A stretch of 64,000 bases of DNA from Haplosporangium gracile (lineage: Eukaryota > Mortierellomycota > Mortierellomycetes > Mortierellales > Mortierellaceae): positions 8,325-72,324 of the forward strand of contig JAAAUF010000043.1 of assembly GCA_015499985.1 (NCBI GenBank), in the 5' to 3' direction. Shown piece after piece: positions 27,012-37,979 of the stretch (position 1 is its first letter; the number at the start of each line of letters is the position of its first letter). Both the position numbers and the translations under genes were made by a program. The notes below the pieces were generated by a model. The model was not told the DNA's origin. It did no database searches and saw nothing but the letters and a program-made list of their open reading frames with translations.

Positions 27012-28065
27012 GGCGGCTGTTAGTGGGTGGGTGGGTGTGTGTGTCGAAGAGCGAATGAGTTTGTTCAAGTCCGTCGTCCTTGTGTCCGTGTTTGTTGGAG
27101 AAAAGGGTCAGACTTTTTTTTTTTTTTTTTACAGGAGAAAAGGGTCAGACTTGTTCTCACGAAAGGTGCGCCAGAAAACGAAGACTTGCACGTGACATCA
27201 TCAAGCCACTGCGACTTTGATTTTTTTTTTTTTGTTTTGATCGAAAATGATAAACGCGAAACTGATCAACTTTCATTTTCTTCTTCCTTCTTCCTCCTCT
27301 TCATCTCTCTCCTCGTCAACGCCGAACCACATTACAAACACAAACAGTAAGTTACTCACCATCAACAACTACAATTATCACCTCGTTCTTCGAAACACAA
27401 CACTCTTTCTATTATGATGCTATAAAATATATTTGCTACTTCAGAGGCTTTCGCCGGCCCATGAGACAAAATATCCACATTTTATTCTGATCCTTTTTTT
27501 GTGTCCACCTCGCGACATCTCGACCGTTTTAATTATTTACTCAACTATTTATTTGATCCGGCCGTGTTTTTTGTCAGTGGATGAAGGCACGCAAAGACAC
27601 TTCGGCAAAGCGAGTTGATTGAACTCGACTAGCTGTCCCTTTTGGGTTCATTGTCTAACCAACTTGTTCGCTCTTTCTTCTAGCTTTTCTCATAAAGATT
27701 TCTCTTTTTACCGGTCAATTGAACCCACAATCTGATCCTCACTGCCAAACGGGCCATATTTGGAATAATTTGACGGTTGCAACAAAGGTGCGTTCATTTT
27801 TTTCTTTATCGACCAATGCACACATCCTTTATCCTTATTCAATGGATATTGCATACGATTATACAGAGATAATGAAGCAACGTTAGATGATAAACGTACA
27901 CAACATATTGTTCCTTATGATGCAATACAACAACAACCATTGTATGACTTGTACAAGTGCCATTGGCATGTAGCAAAACAGTTCATTAACCAAGCTTTCA
28001 TGTTTGTCTTTGGATAATGCAGAGTTAGAACCCTCGACAATCAAGAATTTCTCAATTGGACTCGA
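27012..28065. promoter_or_regulatory. Divergent promoter region between URK1 and MAD3
   Basis: About 1 kb separates the start of the uridine kinase gene (minus) and the proposed first exon of MAD3 (plus). T-runs at 27113-27130 and 27221-27232, a nearby repeated motif GAGAAAAGGGTCAGACTT (about 27097-27115 and 27133-27151) and CT-rich patches are seen. No gene is supported. Confidence 0.45.
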
Positions 28066-31000
28066 ATGGAACAAGGAAAGGTAAGGTCTCGCCGCGTGTT
28101 AATAGATAGCGACTTTTGTTGTCATGTTCGCAATTACTATAATAAACAAAAAACCAAGCATTTGCGAGAACTACAAACCCATTGAAGGAGCATTGTCACG
28201 TCGGCTTGTTGCTATTTAGAAAACCTACGAGTGAAAATCTTTCTCTGTTAAAATCGTTGTGACTGCGATTTGATTAAACCTTGGGAGCCAAACAACATGA
28301 CCACGGGGTGCAGCGCGTTTCGCCCTCTTTGCTTTTGTCATCTGTTGTTATCATCGTTCAAACGAACCGTTCACTGAATGTAACTCTCATCCTTCACTAC
28401 TCTCCACAGGACAACAATCAGGGGATGCAGCAGCACCACCAAAAGCAGCACACCCACAATGGCCTGAGGAGCGACTCATTCTCCCCGCCACCCGCCTCCG
28501 ATTCATCCTTCTCCTCCGTCGTTGTCGATATCGATGCCATCGAACTCGAAAAAGAAAACATCCAGCCATTGCGACAGGGTCGCAGTGCCCAGACACTCGC
28601 CCGCCTCTTCACAACACAACACGACGACCGCGCACAGCAACAGGCTGTCATGCATGGACGCTTTCAAGCAGAACTGGCACATATCGATGATCTGGACGAC
28701 CCCATGGATGTCTATTCGCGCTACGTCAAGTGGATGATCGAGAACTACCCGCAAAGTGCAGGGCAAGGACATGACTCTCAGCTGTCGCCGGTTCTCGAGC
28801 GTGCCCTCACAGATTTCAAGGACGACGAGCGGTACAGGAACGACCCACGCTTTGTCAAATTGCTCATCATCTACTCGGAGAAAATCTCCAATACCATTGA
28901 GCTCTTCAACTTTATGGAAACCAACAGAATCGGGAGCGAAATTGCCATGTACTATGAGGAATTTGCTGATTTTTTAGAATCGAGAGAAGAGTAAGTCGGC
29001 CTTTTGCTCTATCCACAACTGGGCTATTGGGAAAATATGAGACAACGAAACTTACAGAACCATTTTTGCTGGCTTGTACAGGTTTGACCGAGCACGAGAA
29101 GTGTTCATCACAGGGATCAACAGAAGGGCGAGACCACTCGGCCGACTCAAAAAACAATACGAAGACTTTGAGCGAAGAGCGCAGGTGTACAAGGATGAAC
29201 TAGAGTTAGAGGCTGCAGAGTCTGCGCGATCAACTTCCGCTCAACCACAACAACACTACCAACAGGAACATTCAACGCCGTCCAGCTCTAGCGGAGGAAG
29301 CCAACGACGAGTATTAGGCGTCAAGGTCTCTGGGACGCAATCTGTTCACTCAAACGCCACTGCCCAAGGACATATGTCTATTGGCCAGGAGAGGTCAACT
29401 TCTTCTACAACAACATCGGGAATTCGCAGCACTGGAACATCTGGACCATCAAGACCTAACGCCAAGCTACAAGTGTACACTGACCAGCCTTCTCAGTCAT
29501 CAGTGCCAACTAAACCAAAGGCGACTTCAAAAGGCTCAATACAACAAGCTAGCATTCCGTGGAGAGACTTTGGAGCAGAGCAGGTTCGGCGGAAGGAAAA
29601 CGCAAGGGAAGTTACTAGCTGGAAAGGAGCAACTCTGTCCAGCGAAGACACTGTTCCTCGGCGGCTCCTTCCAAAGCTCGAAGTCTATCGAGACCCAGAA
29701 GTCGTAAGTAGTGACTTGCTTCTCACTGCGACCATTTGGTTGAAACCACAAATCATTTGGTTGAAATCAAAACATCATCCTCCCACGATCAAACTAACGC
29801 TGCCTGTTGTTCCACGACTATTCTTTTTTTTTTTTTTTTTGCAAATAGGCATCGCCTCCTCCAGCGGAGACAGCACAAACCGCGACTAGGATCAGCTCTT
29901 CCAGTGACGAAACCAAACCACCTTTACCCTTGGCACCAGTACCGAGCAAACATATACCCATCACAGCAGCTGTTCTGGACGACGCGCAATCTCGCTCCTC
30001 GCACACGCTTTCTATATCACATACACAACAGAACTCAACACATGATGACAGTAGTAGCGGGCAAAAGTTTCCTATCATTACTAACGCCAATGGGAGAACA
30101 GAGCGTCTGATGATCGACTTGAATGACATCTATGTCAACGACGAGGAATTCTCTGTCGAGGAGATCAGGGCAAGGTGTTCTCGTTATTCTTGGCGTCACA
30201 CGAACGACCCCAGTATCAGCAGCAGCAGCACCAAACATTCGCCACCAGCATCGCCGCCACCACCACTACCAGCGGGTTCTTTAGCAAAGCACCACCGAGA
30301 TGACCCAGCATCAGAACCGGCGCCCGGTATGCCTCCACAGAAAAAGGTACAGCCAGACAAGGAGCAGGACCCTTTTTCGACTCCTTATCCCAGGACACGG
30401 CCGCCCTCGCTTTCCGTCAAAGAACTTCTTCCACAGAGCCCCAGCGACGAAGAGCGTCATTTTTTCGGATCAACACGGCGTCTGACGGCTTCGCCAACCA
30501 TGAACACCAAGTACGCCTCGGACGAGATGAACAAGATTTTCAGCGACCGGTCACGGGCAAGGAGGAGTATGGATTCGCAGTGGAGTGCTGAAGATACTCA
30601 GGATGTCGGTCGGAACGAGCTCGACAACTTTACTATGGCGTACTCGATACCCAACCTGCCCCTGACTCTACCGCCATTCAACCGCGAGTATCTCGACAGC
30701 GAGATTGTCAACGAGTTTGAGGACGACGATGATCAGGAAGGTCGGACAGAAGGATTCGTCAGGAGGCTGGAGAATGGAGATTCGTCAACCATCACCCAGG
30801 ATATCGCAGCACTGAAGCGGCGGCGCGCGGAGGAGATGGCTCTCGGAGACAGCACTTGGTCAAGCCAAGGACATCGGCTATCTTTTCGTGAAGGGAATAG
30901 GCTCTCTTCACGATTCGATCCCTTCAGGGCGCAAGAATCGGATATCACGATCGCCATTCGTCAAAGAACACAGCAGCTTCAGCAACAACAGAACGAAAGC

Positions 31001-31273
31001 ACGGAAGGAAGCGACAACGCCCGAGGAACGTACAGCTACTTGCGGCCGAGTTTGGGACGTACCAGCATTGGGTCTTCGTTATCGGCCCAAAGACGTTATG
31101 GGAGCGAGGGAGGAGGTCAAAGGTCGGTTGAGAGTAGAGGTCAGAACGAACTGGAGAGCCCTTTTATCTTCAAGGAAGGCGTCGGGGGCTTGGATGTGGG
31201 GATGACTGTCCCCATGCTTGAGGACGAAGCCCCTCCTGCATTCATGGACAAGGACGATCTCCCATATACTTAG
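28066..31273 (+). CDS. MAD3: Spindle checkpoint protein, MAD3/BUBR1 type without kinase domain
   Basis: Component of the mitotic checkpoint complex that inhibits APC/C-Cdc20. Exons in phase: 28066-28080, 28410-28990, 29082-29703, 29849-31273 (880 aa). KEN box 1 (residues 53-55, 28551-28559) sits in LEKENIQPLRQGRSAQTLA. The TPR-like BUB1/MAD3 homology region follows (DDPMDVYSRYVKWMIENYPQ to REVFITGINRRARPLGRL). A second KEN box (370-372) lies between two ABBA-like motifs, LQVYTD (328-333) and LEVYRD (398-403). A GLEBS Bub3-binding motif is at about 490-515 (MIDLNDIYVNDEEFSVEEIR). No kinase follows; the rest is Ser/Pro-rich and ends in YT. The 15-base first exon is a model; the first ATG inside exon 2 is at 28425. 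Longer than yeast Mad3 (515). Confidence 0.88.
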
Positions 31274-31434
31274 CGCAAAGCACCCAAATAACACGCCGCG
31301 TTTGCAAATTGCTCATCACGTTTTTTTTTTCATACCTATCTTTTTTTCTGTTTTGGGTCCTATTGCCTCTTTCTTTCTCTCCCCTTCCACACTCCCACAC
31401 CATTCCTCCGACTCTCGCAGCAACATCGCACCTT

Positions 31435-33118
31435 GACGTCTCCTCAGAATTGCCCCGCATGATTTTTTCGCACTTGAACAGCGACGCTCTCCAAACAACC
31501 GTTGCGCCAGTTTGTCGAAGATGGTACCTGGCTAGTCGATAAGACGTTGCTTGAGACCACGCGCAAGGACAAGGAGTTGAGCAAAGTGTTGGCTGGGATA
31601 CCGGGAGCAGGACTACTGTTGTGGCATGCACATGGGACAAACGGGGTTCTTGCCATGGAACAATGGACGAAATTTCAATCTACTTTGAGCCAGGACTACA
31701 ACAGACGTCAACGGGACCGAGACCAGTCAATGAAGCGGCCCATGCTAGTTAGTTCTCTACTCCAACTTGAGCTGAGTGGACGTATCGATATCGAGGATTG
31801 CATTCCAAGGATCCGCAAGTACCTGGGCTCTTTGACCTGTCTAAGACTGCTCTTGACCCGCGACTGTACCTTTGAAATCGTGCCTTTGTTTCGGGATTGT
31901 CTTAGCCTGGAAGTCGTCCATCTCGAGAGTACAGTCTTTTTAGACCCGCCTGGAGAGTGGGTATCGTCGGCTGAGCTAGAGACCGATGAGACTCGTCCGT
32001 CAACAAATCCGCAACACCAAATGCTTGTCCTCAGGGACGCCCGTGTTCAACAATCAAGCTTTGAACGATTTCTCACCAACACCCCCAGGCTCCGGAGACT
32101 ACATTGCATTTCTATGTAATGTTCGAGACCAAGGAAAGGTCGGCATTGGGATCGAGATAGAGTCGCGTACGCTCACGACCACTTTTACCAGCATGTCATC
32201 GCCTTTCCCTACAGATTGGAGTCATTTCATGTTTTGTTTGAAATAAGACTTCTTACCGGCTCTGGGTTCTCCGAGTCGCTTCGAGTGTGCTTCACACCGT
32301 CAGAGTGGACAGTACACGCCTCCGACTTGCCGTTGCCCGTGATGTTGACCCTTCAAGTTCTGTCCAGTCATGTCACCACTCTCGAGTTGGTATGTGATAG
32401 CCGCTCCAAATGCCCTGCCCCAAGTATACTTTATCGTTATCTCTACCAGACACCTCATTTGCTTCACCTACGCGCCCCCAATACCATAATTCCTGTGACA
32501 GAGTTCGACATACACGATCTTTTGGCATTTAGTTGGAGATCAAGAGAATCGGATTCGGTATTGGTCTAGTCCAGGGTAATTTTTGGCTACATATCCAGGG
32601 TTTGCTCAGAACTCAAAGAGCTTGCCATCTTTCGTCCTGAACGGAGTGGAGATGACGTTGACGAAGTACGTGCTTCGTGGCTGGACCTCAAGGGAGGACT
32701 CTGGCTCCTCAGTCGACTGCAGCATCTGGAGCGTCTGCAAATCGGGTCCGGATTGAAAGAGATTGGATGTGAAAGGGTCGAATTGGACTGGATGGTTAAC
32801 TCGGGGTATGTTGGTGCTCGGAGGTATGCGCGAACTGCGGAGATATCGAGCTGGCATGATGAGCTTTTGCGGGAGAGGCTGTTGATGGATGCATACAAGA
32901 CTACGGCGGGAGGTCGAAGAGTGGAGAGGATGGACTCGAGTTGAGACACCTCGGACGCCTGCACGATGTGGCGACAAGTCTGGTGGAGCTGGAAGCGGTG
33001 GATGCAGATTGGACTGAGGGGTCCATATGTTTGTCTTTATTGAGTAGGCTACCTATCGATTGCGGCAATAACTTTGGACGTCGTTCCGAGAGGGAGCTGC
33101 AACGGATCCCTGCCTGAA
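31435..33118 (+). pseudogene. F-box/LRR pseudogene 1
   Basis: Decayed relative of the intact F-box genes. The F-box (SELPRMIFSHLNSDALQTTV, then VCRRWYLASR) is in one frame at 31441-31539. The body continues in another (LSKVLAGIPGAGLLLWHA onward), so there is a frameshift near 31540. The body frame then runs to about 32940 with two in-frame stops, TAA at 32117-32119 and TAG at 32567-32569; both sides of each keep family motifs (TVHASDLP, FGYISRVCSELKELAIF, VELDWMVNSG). A last frameshift near 32930 separates the C-terminal LRHLGRLHDVATSLVELE segment. No start ATG in the F-box frame was found close by. It begins about 160 bases after the MAD3 stop. Four lesions make it non-functional unless the assembly is wrong. 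Confidence 0.85.
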
Positions 33119-33309
33119 CGAAAATCTAATAGTCTTTTATAATGCTGTTGGTGGCGTAAAGATGGGCACTACGAAATCAAAAAAAATAAAAAATGACAAA
33201 AAGAACGCTGCGCGCCTTACTTTTTTATTCCTTCCTTCGCTTCCCACAATCACCCTGCTCCGGCCGACGAATCGCTGCCTCATCATCATTTCTCCCGCCA
33301 CTCACCGCA

Positions 33310-34445
33310 ATGGCCCTCCCATTCCTGAATGGTACCCCAAAGGGACCTCGACAACCGCCTGTTTCCGTTCAAGTCAAGTCCTCCCCTGCGCTGCAAATTG
33401 TCGAGCTACTCGAGCGTATTTTCATATGTCGACGAAGCAACTCTTCGCAGAACCGTAGTTCTCGTTTGCAGGCAGTGGCTCCATATGAACCAAGGACGAG
33501 TCGTGCGGGAAGTGCGTTATGACTACCGGTGAATGACTGTCTCCTTAGACGAGGCATTGCCGAAGATCCCTGGCGCGGGTCGATTTTGTTATAGCGGCGC
33601 GGAACCATATGATGGGAACGAGAACGTTCTTGGACGACTTGATCTGGAGCTGTTAAAGTCGGGGAGAACCACGGGTTTGAAAACAAGTCAGTACAGTCTT
33701 TGTTTTCCAGTCCTCTGCGGTATACATCTAGTCCATTGATACCCAAGTTCTACCTCTCCCCGAGAGCGAGACATTCTAGGCCGAGTTACCGATCCACCGG
33801 CGGGTTTGGTACTGCCGCAAGCTCCGAATTCTTCAAATCAAAATGTACAGTCATGGCTTCTATCATCTCAACAGACCCATCAACTCTCGCCTGATATTTG
33901 GTTACATTGCTTGGGTGTGTCCGCTTCTGGAGGAGCTCGAGATAGGAGTTCCCACGTATTGCGGACGAAATCTAGACGGCGACTGCTACCATTCAACGTT
34001 GAGTTTTCGGCTTGAAAGCGGTCTGTGCTTGCTCTCGATGCTACGGTACTTGCGGGCACTCATGGTGTCTTGGAAGAACAATATAGCAGATCTTGAATGC
34101 AGATATTTTGATTTGAGTTGGAACGCTCCCTCGGGGTGCTAGGCTACCGATCGAGAGAAGTGGAAGGTAATGATGGTGCTTTGGGCATCACAGCTGGGGA
34201 GAGAGGAGCGAGCGGAGGCAGAAACAACTGTTGCAGTGGAACGGCCAGGTCAGGATGCGGTGTTGATAGAGCAGCTTCGGGATTTGGGTCTTTTGTCAGA
34301 GATAAAAAAGACGATGAAGGAGATTGATTCAGGTAAAGGTGTATGTTTTCTTGCACTCGAGAAGGTTGCTTTTAAATTGCGGTTTCATCGTACTTTTGAA
34401 CACGAATTAAAGGCCTTTCTTAGTGATATCTTTCAAACATCATAA
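33310..34445 (+). pseudogene. F-box/LRR pseudogene 2 (internally deleted)
   Basis: Starts with an ATG at 33310 (MALPFLNGTPKGPRQPPVSV). It reaches LQIVELLERIF and then shifts frame inside the F-box; the rest, SYVDEATLRRTVVLVCRQW, is in another frame. The N-terminal body (LPKIPGAGRF) is followed by a strongly shortened middle, so most central repeats are missing. The C-terminal half, INSRLIFGYIAWVCPLLEEL to FDLSWNAPSG, and the family end IEQLRDLGLLSEIKKTMKEI are recognisable in separate frames, ending with TAA at 34443-34445. Total length is about 1.1 kb against about 2.0 kb for intact copies. Confidence 0.82.
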
Positions 34446-34458
34446 GAGCTAATAGCAG

Positions 34459-34741
34459 TCATGAGCAGCAGATAATATCATAGTTTGCCACGACCTCTCC
34501 ATAGAACTCTTCAAGCAGAGGACAAGCCTCCAGTAGACGACCGAGGGGGATGTTGCAGCTGCCCTCTTGGACGGTAAACTTGAACCTAGTCAGCGCCGGG
34601 GAAAAGAGAATGGTCTCGAAGAGGTTGCCTGCTTTGAATGTGCAATGTGAGCTGCATTTTGTATGAAAGAAGTGAAGTGTATCAAAGATAAATATAGAAG
34701 AGCCTGAAAGTTTAGAGAAGAAAAAAAGAAAAAGCAAAAAA
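34459..34741 (-). pseudogene. LRR-like fragment, opposite strand
   Basis: A short minus-strand frame encodes LRR-like sequence (ALTRFKFTVQEGSCNIPLGR, LLEACPLLEEFYGEVVANYD). It resembles internal repeats of fungal F-box/LRR proteins but has no F-box and no flanking continuation. It abuts pseudogene 2 tail-to-tail. It is best read as a relic of a separate copy. Confidence 0.5.
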
Positions 34742-35329
34742 GCAGAAGGAGGAAGAAAAGGTAAAGACTTTAAGGGAAAACGGAATGGGATGAGGAGATC
34801 TGCGTTTCAAGCGAAAAGAAAAAACAAAAAAAAGTCAAGTAGACAGCCTGTTTGTGTGCCTGGACTCCAGGTTATTGCTACATGGCGCTGGTAGTACCTC
34901 CTTGCTATAAGTCTGAGAGCGCTGTTATTTGGAAGAAGGTATAGTGCTGCCTAGTCCCTTCTCGTTTGCCGGCAAGTAGGACATATATTGCTGTAGTCTG
35001 TATGAATCCCAGCAGGTGGGTAACTAATTATTCAAAACCAACTGACCTGGGTCGCCTGTCTTCTTCAACAATGCAATAGGGAGTCTCAATCCTTGACATC
35101 TGTAAAAAAAATAAGCACTGATTTCGATGGCTTATTTGAATTAGGGGGTTTCAAGCCTTGACTATTGCAAAAGCAAATAAACGCCTATTTCGATACACGC
35201 CGTCACTATGTACGCCGCAAAATTGGAAATACATCCTTTCATCAGGCGCATTTGATATTATTTTCTCCTCACGCGTTTTATTGTTTTATCTAACCATCTA
35301 CTCCTCATCAACTCAACATCTGCACCATC
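34742..35329. other. Intergenic, left flank of the Harbinger-like element
   Basis: No gene is supported. A purine-rich patch (34680-34840) is followed by unique sequence and the imperfect tandem duplication at 35079-35208. This is where a left terminal inverted repeat of the transposon is expected, but I could not pair one with the right flank. Confidence 0.4.
35079..35208. repeat. Imperfect 65-bp tandem duplication
   Basis: Two adjacent copies start at 35079 (GGGAGTCTCAATCCTTGAC) and 35144 (GGGGGTTTCAAGCCTTGAC). Both share a later ATTTCGAT block, at a near-constant offset of about 65 bases. Copies are preceded by ATA and TTA. The arrangement lies just outside the transposon genes. Confidence 0.6.
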
Positions 35330-36695
35330 ATGGACACTAACATCACGGATGAACCAACATCCGTCATCCCTTCTCAGCAACCTCCACCTCTTCCTGCCGA
35401 CAAGCAATCCGATGTTGTTGTTGTGGTGGCAAGCGGACGCGCAGTGGGGAAACCAGCGTCACAATAAAAAAAAACGAGCGGACAGCCTTCGAAGGAACGA
35501 TTCACAAAGCAGGATATCGAGAACGTCTTGAGCTGGTTGGAACATCCGGCCAACTTTACTTCAGTTTTCGGTACTAGCAAAAAATCAAGCATAGGATCAC
35601 CCAACAAATCATCAACGCAAGGATACGCCGTTCTGGCTCAAGTCATCTCCAAGAAAAGCAAGGGAAGGCTTTCCTTAAACGCTAAGGCTATGCGTGAGCG
35701 TTCCGCTCGTCATCGGAAGATCTATGTCGCCACCAAGGAGTCATCGAGATCTATGGGCTTCGGTGTCACGGAAGAGGACCCCGGGAATGGTATTTGTACT
35801 GTTGCACACAAGCTGGAGAGTATGTGCGTATGCTTTGCAAGGATGAACGCACTCTTTGGGCACCAGCTCCCGGAGCCCAGCACAGCACCTCGATTTCGAC
35901 GCCGATTGGTGGGAGAGAAGGAGGAGGACGACGAGGAGGAAGAGGACAAGGACGAGAGCGAGGACGACTGCGAAGCAGCTCAAGTTCTGGAGGACTGTGA
36001 GGGGGGCGAGACAATCGACGAATACAATCAAGATAATGATGCTGTCGATAATATTTTTGACGGCACCTTTGACAACACCTTTGACAACATCTTTGACAAC
36101 GACAACGATGCTGTGGGCGATGAGATTAGCGAACTTTTCATCTCGACACCCTTGCAGCAGCGGCAAAAGAGACAGTTGACTGACACGGAGTCACATGTCT
36201 CCAACAAACGTTCTCGAGCAACAGATCGACGCAAAACACCACTCTCATTGCATACAAGTTTTCCCGAATTGCCAAAGCGGTCATTCTTGTCTTCGCTCGA
36301 GCACACCGCCAAAGTGAATGCCACCGGTAAGAGCTTCTAAACAATTAGACATGCTGTTTATTCGATGACACAGACAAATATCCTAACTTTCGTCTGTAGC
36401 TCGTGAATCCATAGAAAGAAGGAAACTGGATCTGGAAGATGCCAGGGAGGCAAAGAGACTGGAAATGGAGGCGAAGAAACTGGAGATGGAGGAGGCTAGG
36501 GTGGCTAGGGAGGCGAAAAGATTGGAGATGGAGGAAAGGCGGCTAGCGCTAGAATCTGAGCGGCTGAAGAAGGAAATGGATTCGAAAGAAAGATTACAGT
36601 TGATGCAGTTGGTGCAGGCTGGGTTGGAGAAAGGCTTGGCGTTCGATCAGATACAGGCATTGATTAAGCTGTGCATACCACAGCCACAACAATAA
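35330..36695 (+). pseudogene. Harbinger Myb/SANT-like DNA-binding protein (one nonsense codon)
   Basis: The frame from ATG 35330 (MDTNITDEPTSVIPSQQPPP) meets a TAA at 35465-35467, codon 46. It continues in the same frame as KKTSGQPSKERFTKQDIENV and then LSWLEHPANFTSVFG. That segment to MCVCFARMNALFG matches the DNA-binding partner protein of Harbinger elements. An acidic Glu/Asp stretch, Asp-Asn-rich repeats (DNTFDNIFDN) and a basic SNKRSRATDRRK patch follow. Exon 1 ends at 36326 (donor GTAAGA). Exon 2, 36400-36695, encodes a heptad-rich, charged coiled coil (repeating KRLEMEE units) and ends IPQPQQ. Apart from the stop the frame is intact, so inactivation is recent, or the real start lies downstream. 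Confidence 0.72.
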
Positions 36696-36717
36696 CAATG
36701 TATTCCTTATTTTATTA

Positions 36718-37979
36718 TTATAGTAGCAATGTTCCACGCGCGTAGTTTGTCTCTATGGTGGTTTTCTTCAAAACCTCTCTGAGATTGATCGCACCCTGTT
36801 CCGACTGGACTTCATCAACCTGCGCCGTTGTATCCTCATCGTCTTCGAGGTACACTTCCTCCTATGCATCACCGAGGCGAGCAAGCATGTTATGGAGCAC
36901 AACGCATGCTACCATCCACCGGATTAATATCTGCATATCCCGTGGTGATTGAAGCTGCTGTCTCATCTCCTGTAGTTAGCTCCAACACGACTTGAGGATT
37001 CCGATACAGTGTTCATTCCTGACGCGGGACTTGGCAAGGCAATAGTTGAATTCCTTATTTTCCTTCCTGTTTGCTGCAGGGATCCTGTACGATAGGACCA
37101 CAATCGAGAGGCCGTATGCTGAGTCAGCAAGAAGATATTCGCCAGGCGAGAAGCGGGTATGAGGCTGCTTATACTGGAGTATCTGTTTCTAAACAGTGGA
37201 GTTGGGACAAGATCCAGGGTAACCGATGTGCACTGCAGTAGTGCGCTTGTCCGCATCGCAAATAACTTGCATAGCAACAAAATAATAAAATAATTTACAA
37301 GGTGACTTGAGAGTGTGTAACAGTGCTTCTAACCTTGAGCTACCATTCGTACCTTTTCTTGCAGTTATAGTATACCTCGCCGTCAATTGCAGGCTTTTGT
37401 GAGAGCAGTGTGGTCCCGTCAACGAATCCGACGCAGTTAGGAAAGTCTTCCTTTCTCATAACCTGTCTTATCTCCGCTCTTCTTCTGGCGTCTGGCCAAA
37501 ACAATCCAGTCATCTTTGATGTCCCATAAGGCTTGTAAAACGCGGTTGGTGTAAACTGTTGCGGTCCCTGTGCCAATGCCGAATATTGCTTGCACCTTGC
37601 CAACACTTGCTCCGGTGCCATGGACGCCTAGCCGAGTAAGGGCTACTGCCAGCTGCACCTAGGGATGTGCTTGCTTGCAAGTGGAGTTATTGGAGAATAT
37701 CTGATGATCTTGTATCTGTTCCTGGAGAGCCGAGAATCCTGCTGTCGTTGTCCTAAACATCGACCGAAACTCCTATGTTGAAATGTTGGGGAATCTCTCG
37801 GTCAAGTAGTGGGATGGTCGTGGTCTCATCTCGCGGTCATCTTACTATCGCGTGGAGAGAGCAATAGCGTATAGCCTGAGAGCCTCATTTGTTTCTTCTT
37901 CGTCATCATTGAGGGCTGTGAAAAGTACGTAGGTCTCTAAATCTGAGAGGAGTTGTTGGCGTTCGGACTTGTATGGCAT
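36718..37979 (-). pseudogene. Harbinger transposase (DDE_4 type), inactivated
   Basis: Starts MPYKSERQQLLSDLET. Recognisable segments include ALQEQIQDHQIFSNNSTCKQ, VQLAVALTRLGVHGTGASVG and the catalytic-core motif FPNCVGFVDGTTL (first Asp). VICDADKRTTAVHIGYPGSC and EYLLADSAYGLSIVVLSYR carry the second Asp region, and the C-terminal helical part CVVLHNMLARLGD is present. Stops in that frame are at 37842-37847 (two), 37659-37661, 37189-37191, 36976-36978 and 36862-36864. A one-base shift near 37495 separates DDWIV from WPDARRRAEIRQ. The frame is also lost between KKRYEW and the VICDAD segment, where a small intron may exist. Several stops are consistent with Trp or Gln codons hit by transitions. 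It cannot encode an active enzyme. Confidence 0.82.

Larger units (their letters stand above)
35330..37979. mobile_element. PIF/Harbinger-type DNA transposon (decayed)
   Basis: Two convergent genes separated by only 22 bases (36696-36717) form the classic Harbinger layout: a DNA-binding Myb/SANT-like protein on the plus strand and a DDE transposase on the minus strand. Both carry stops. The listed limits are the outer ends of the two coding regions. Terminal inverted repeats and the expected TWA target duplication could not be fixed by eye; TTA triplets at about 35141 and 38280 are candidates only. Confidence 0.8.
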
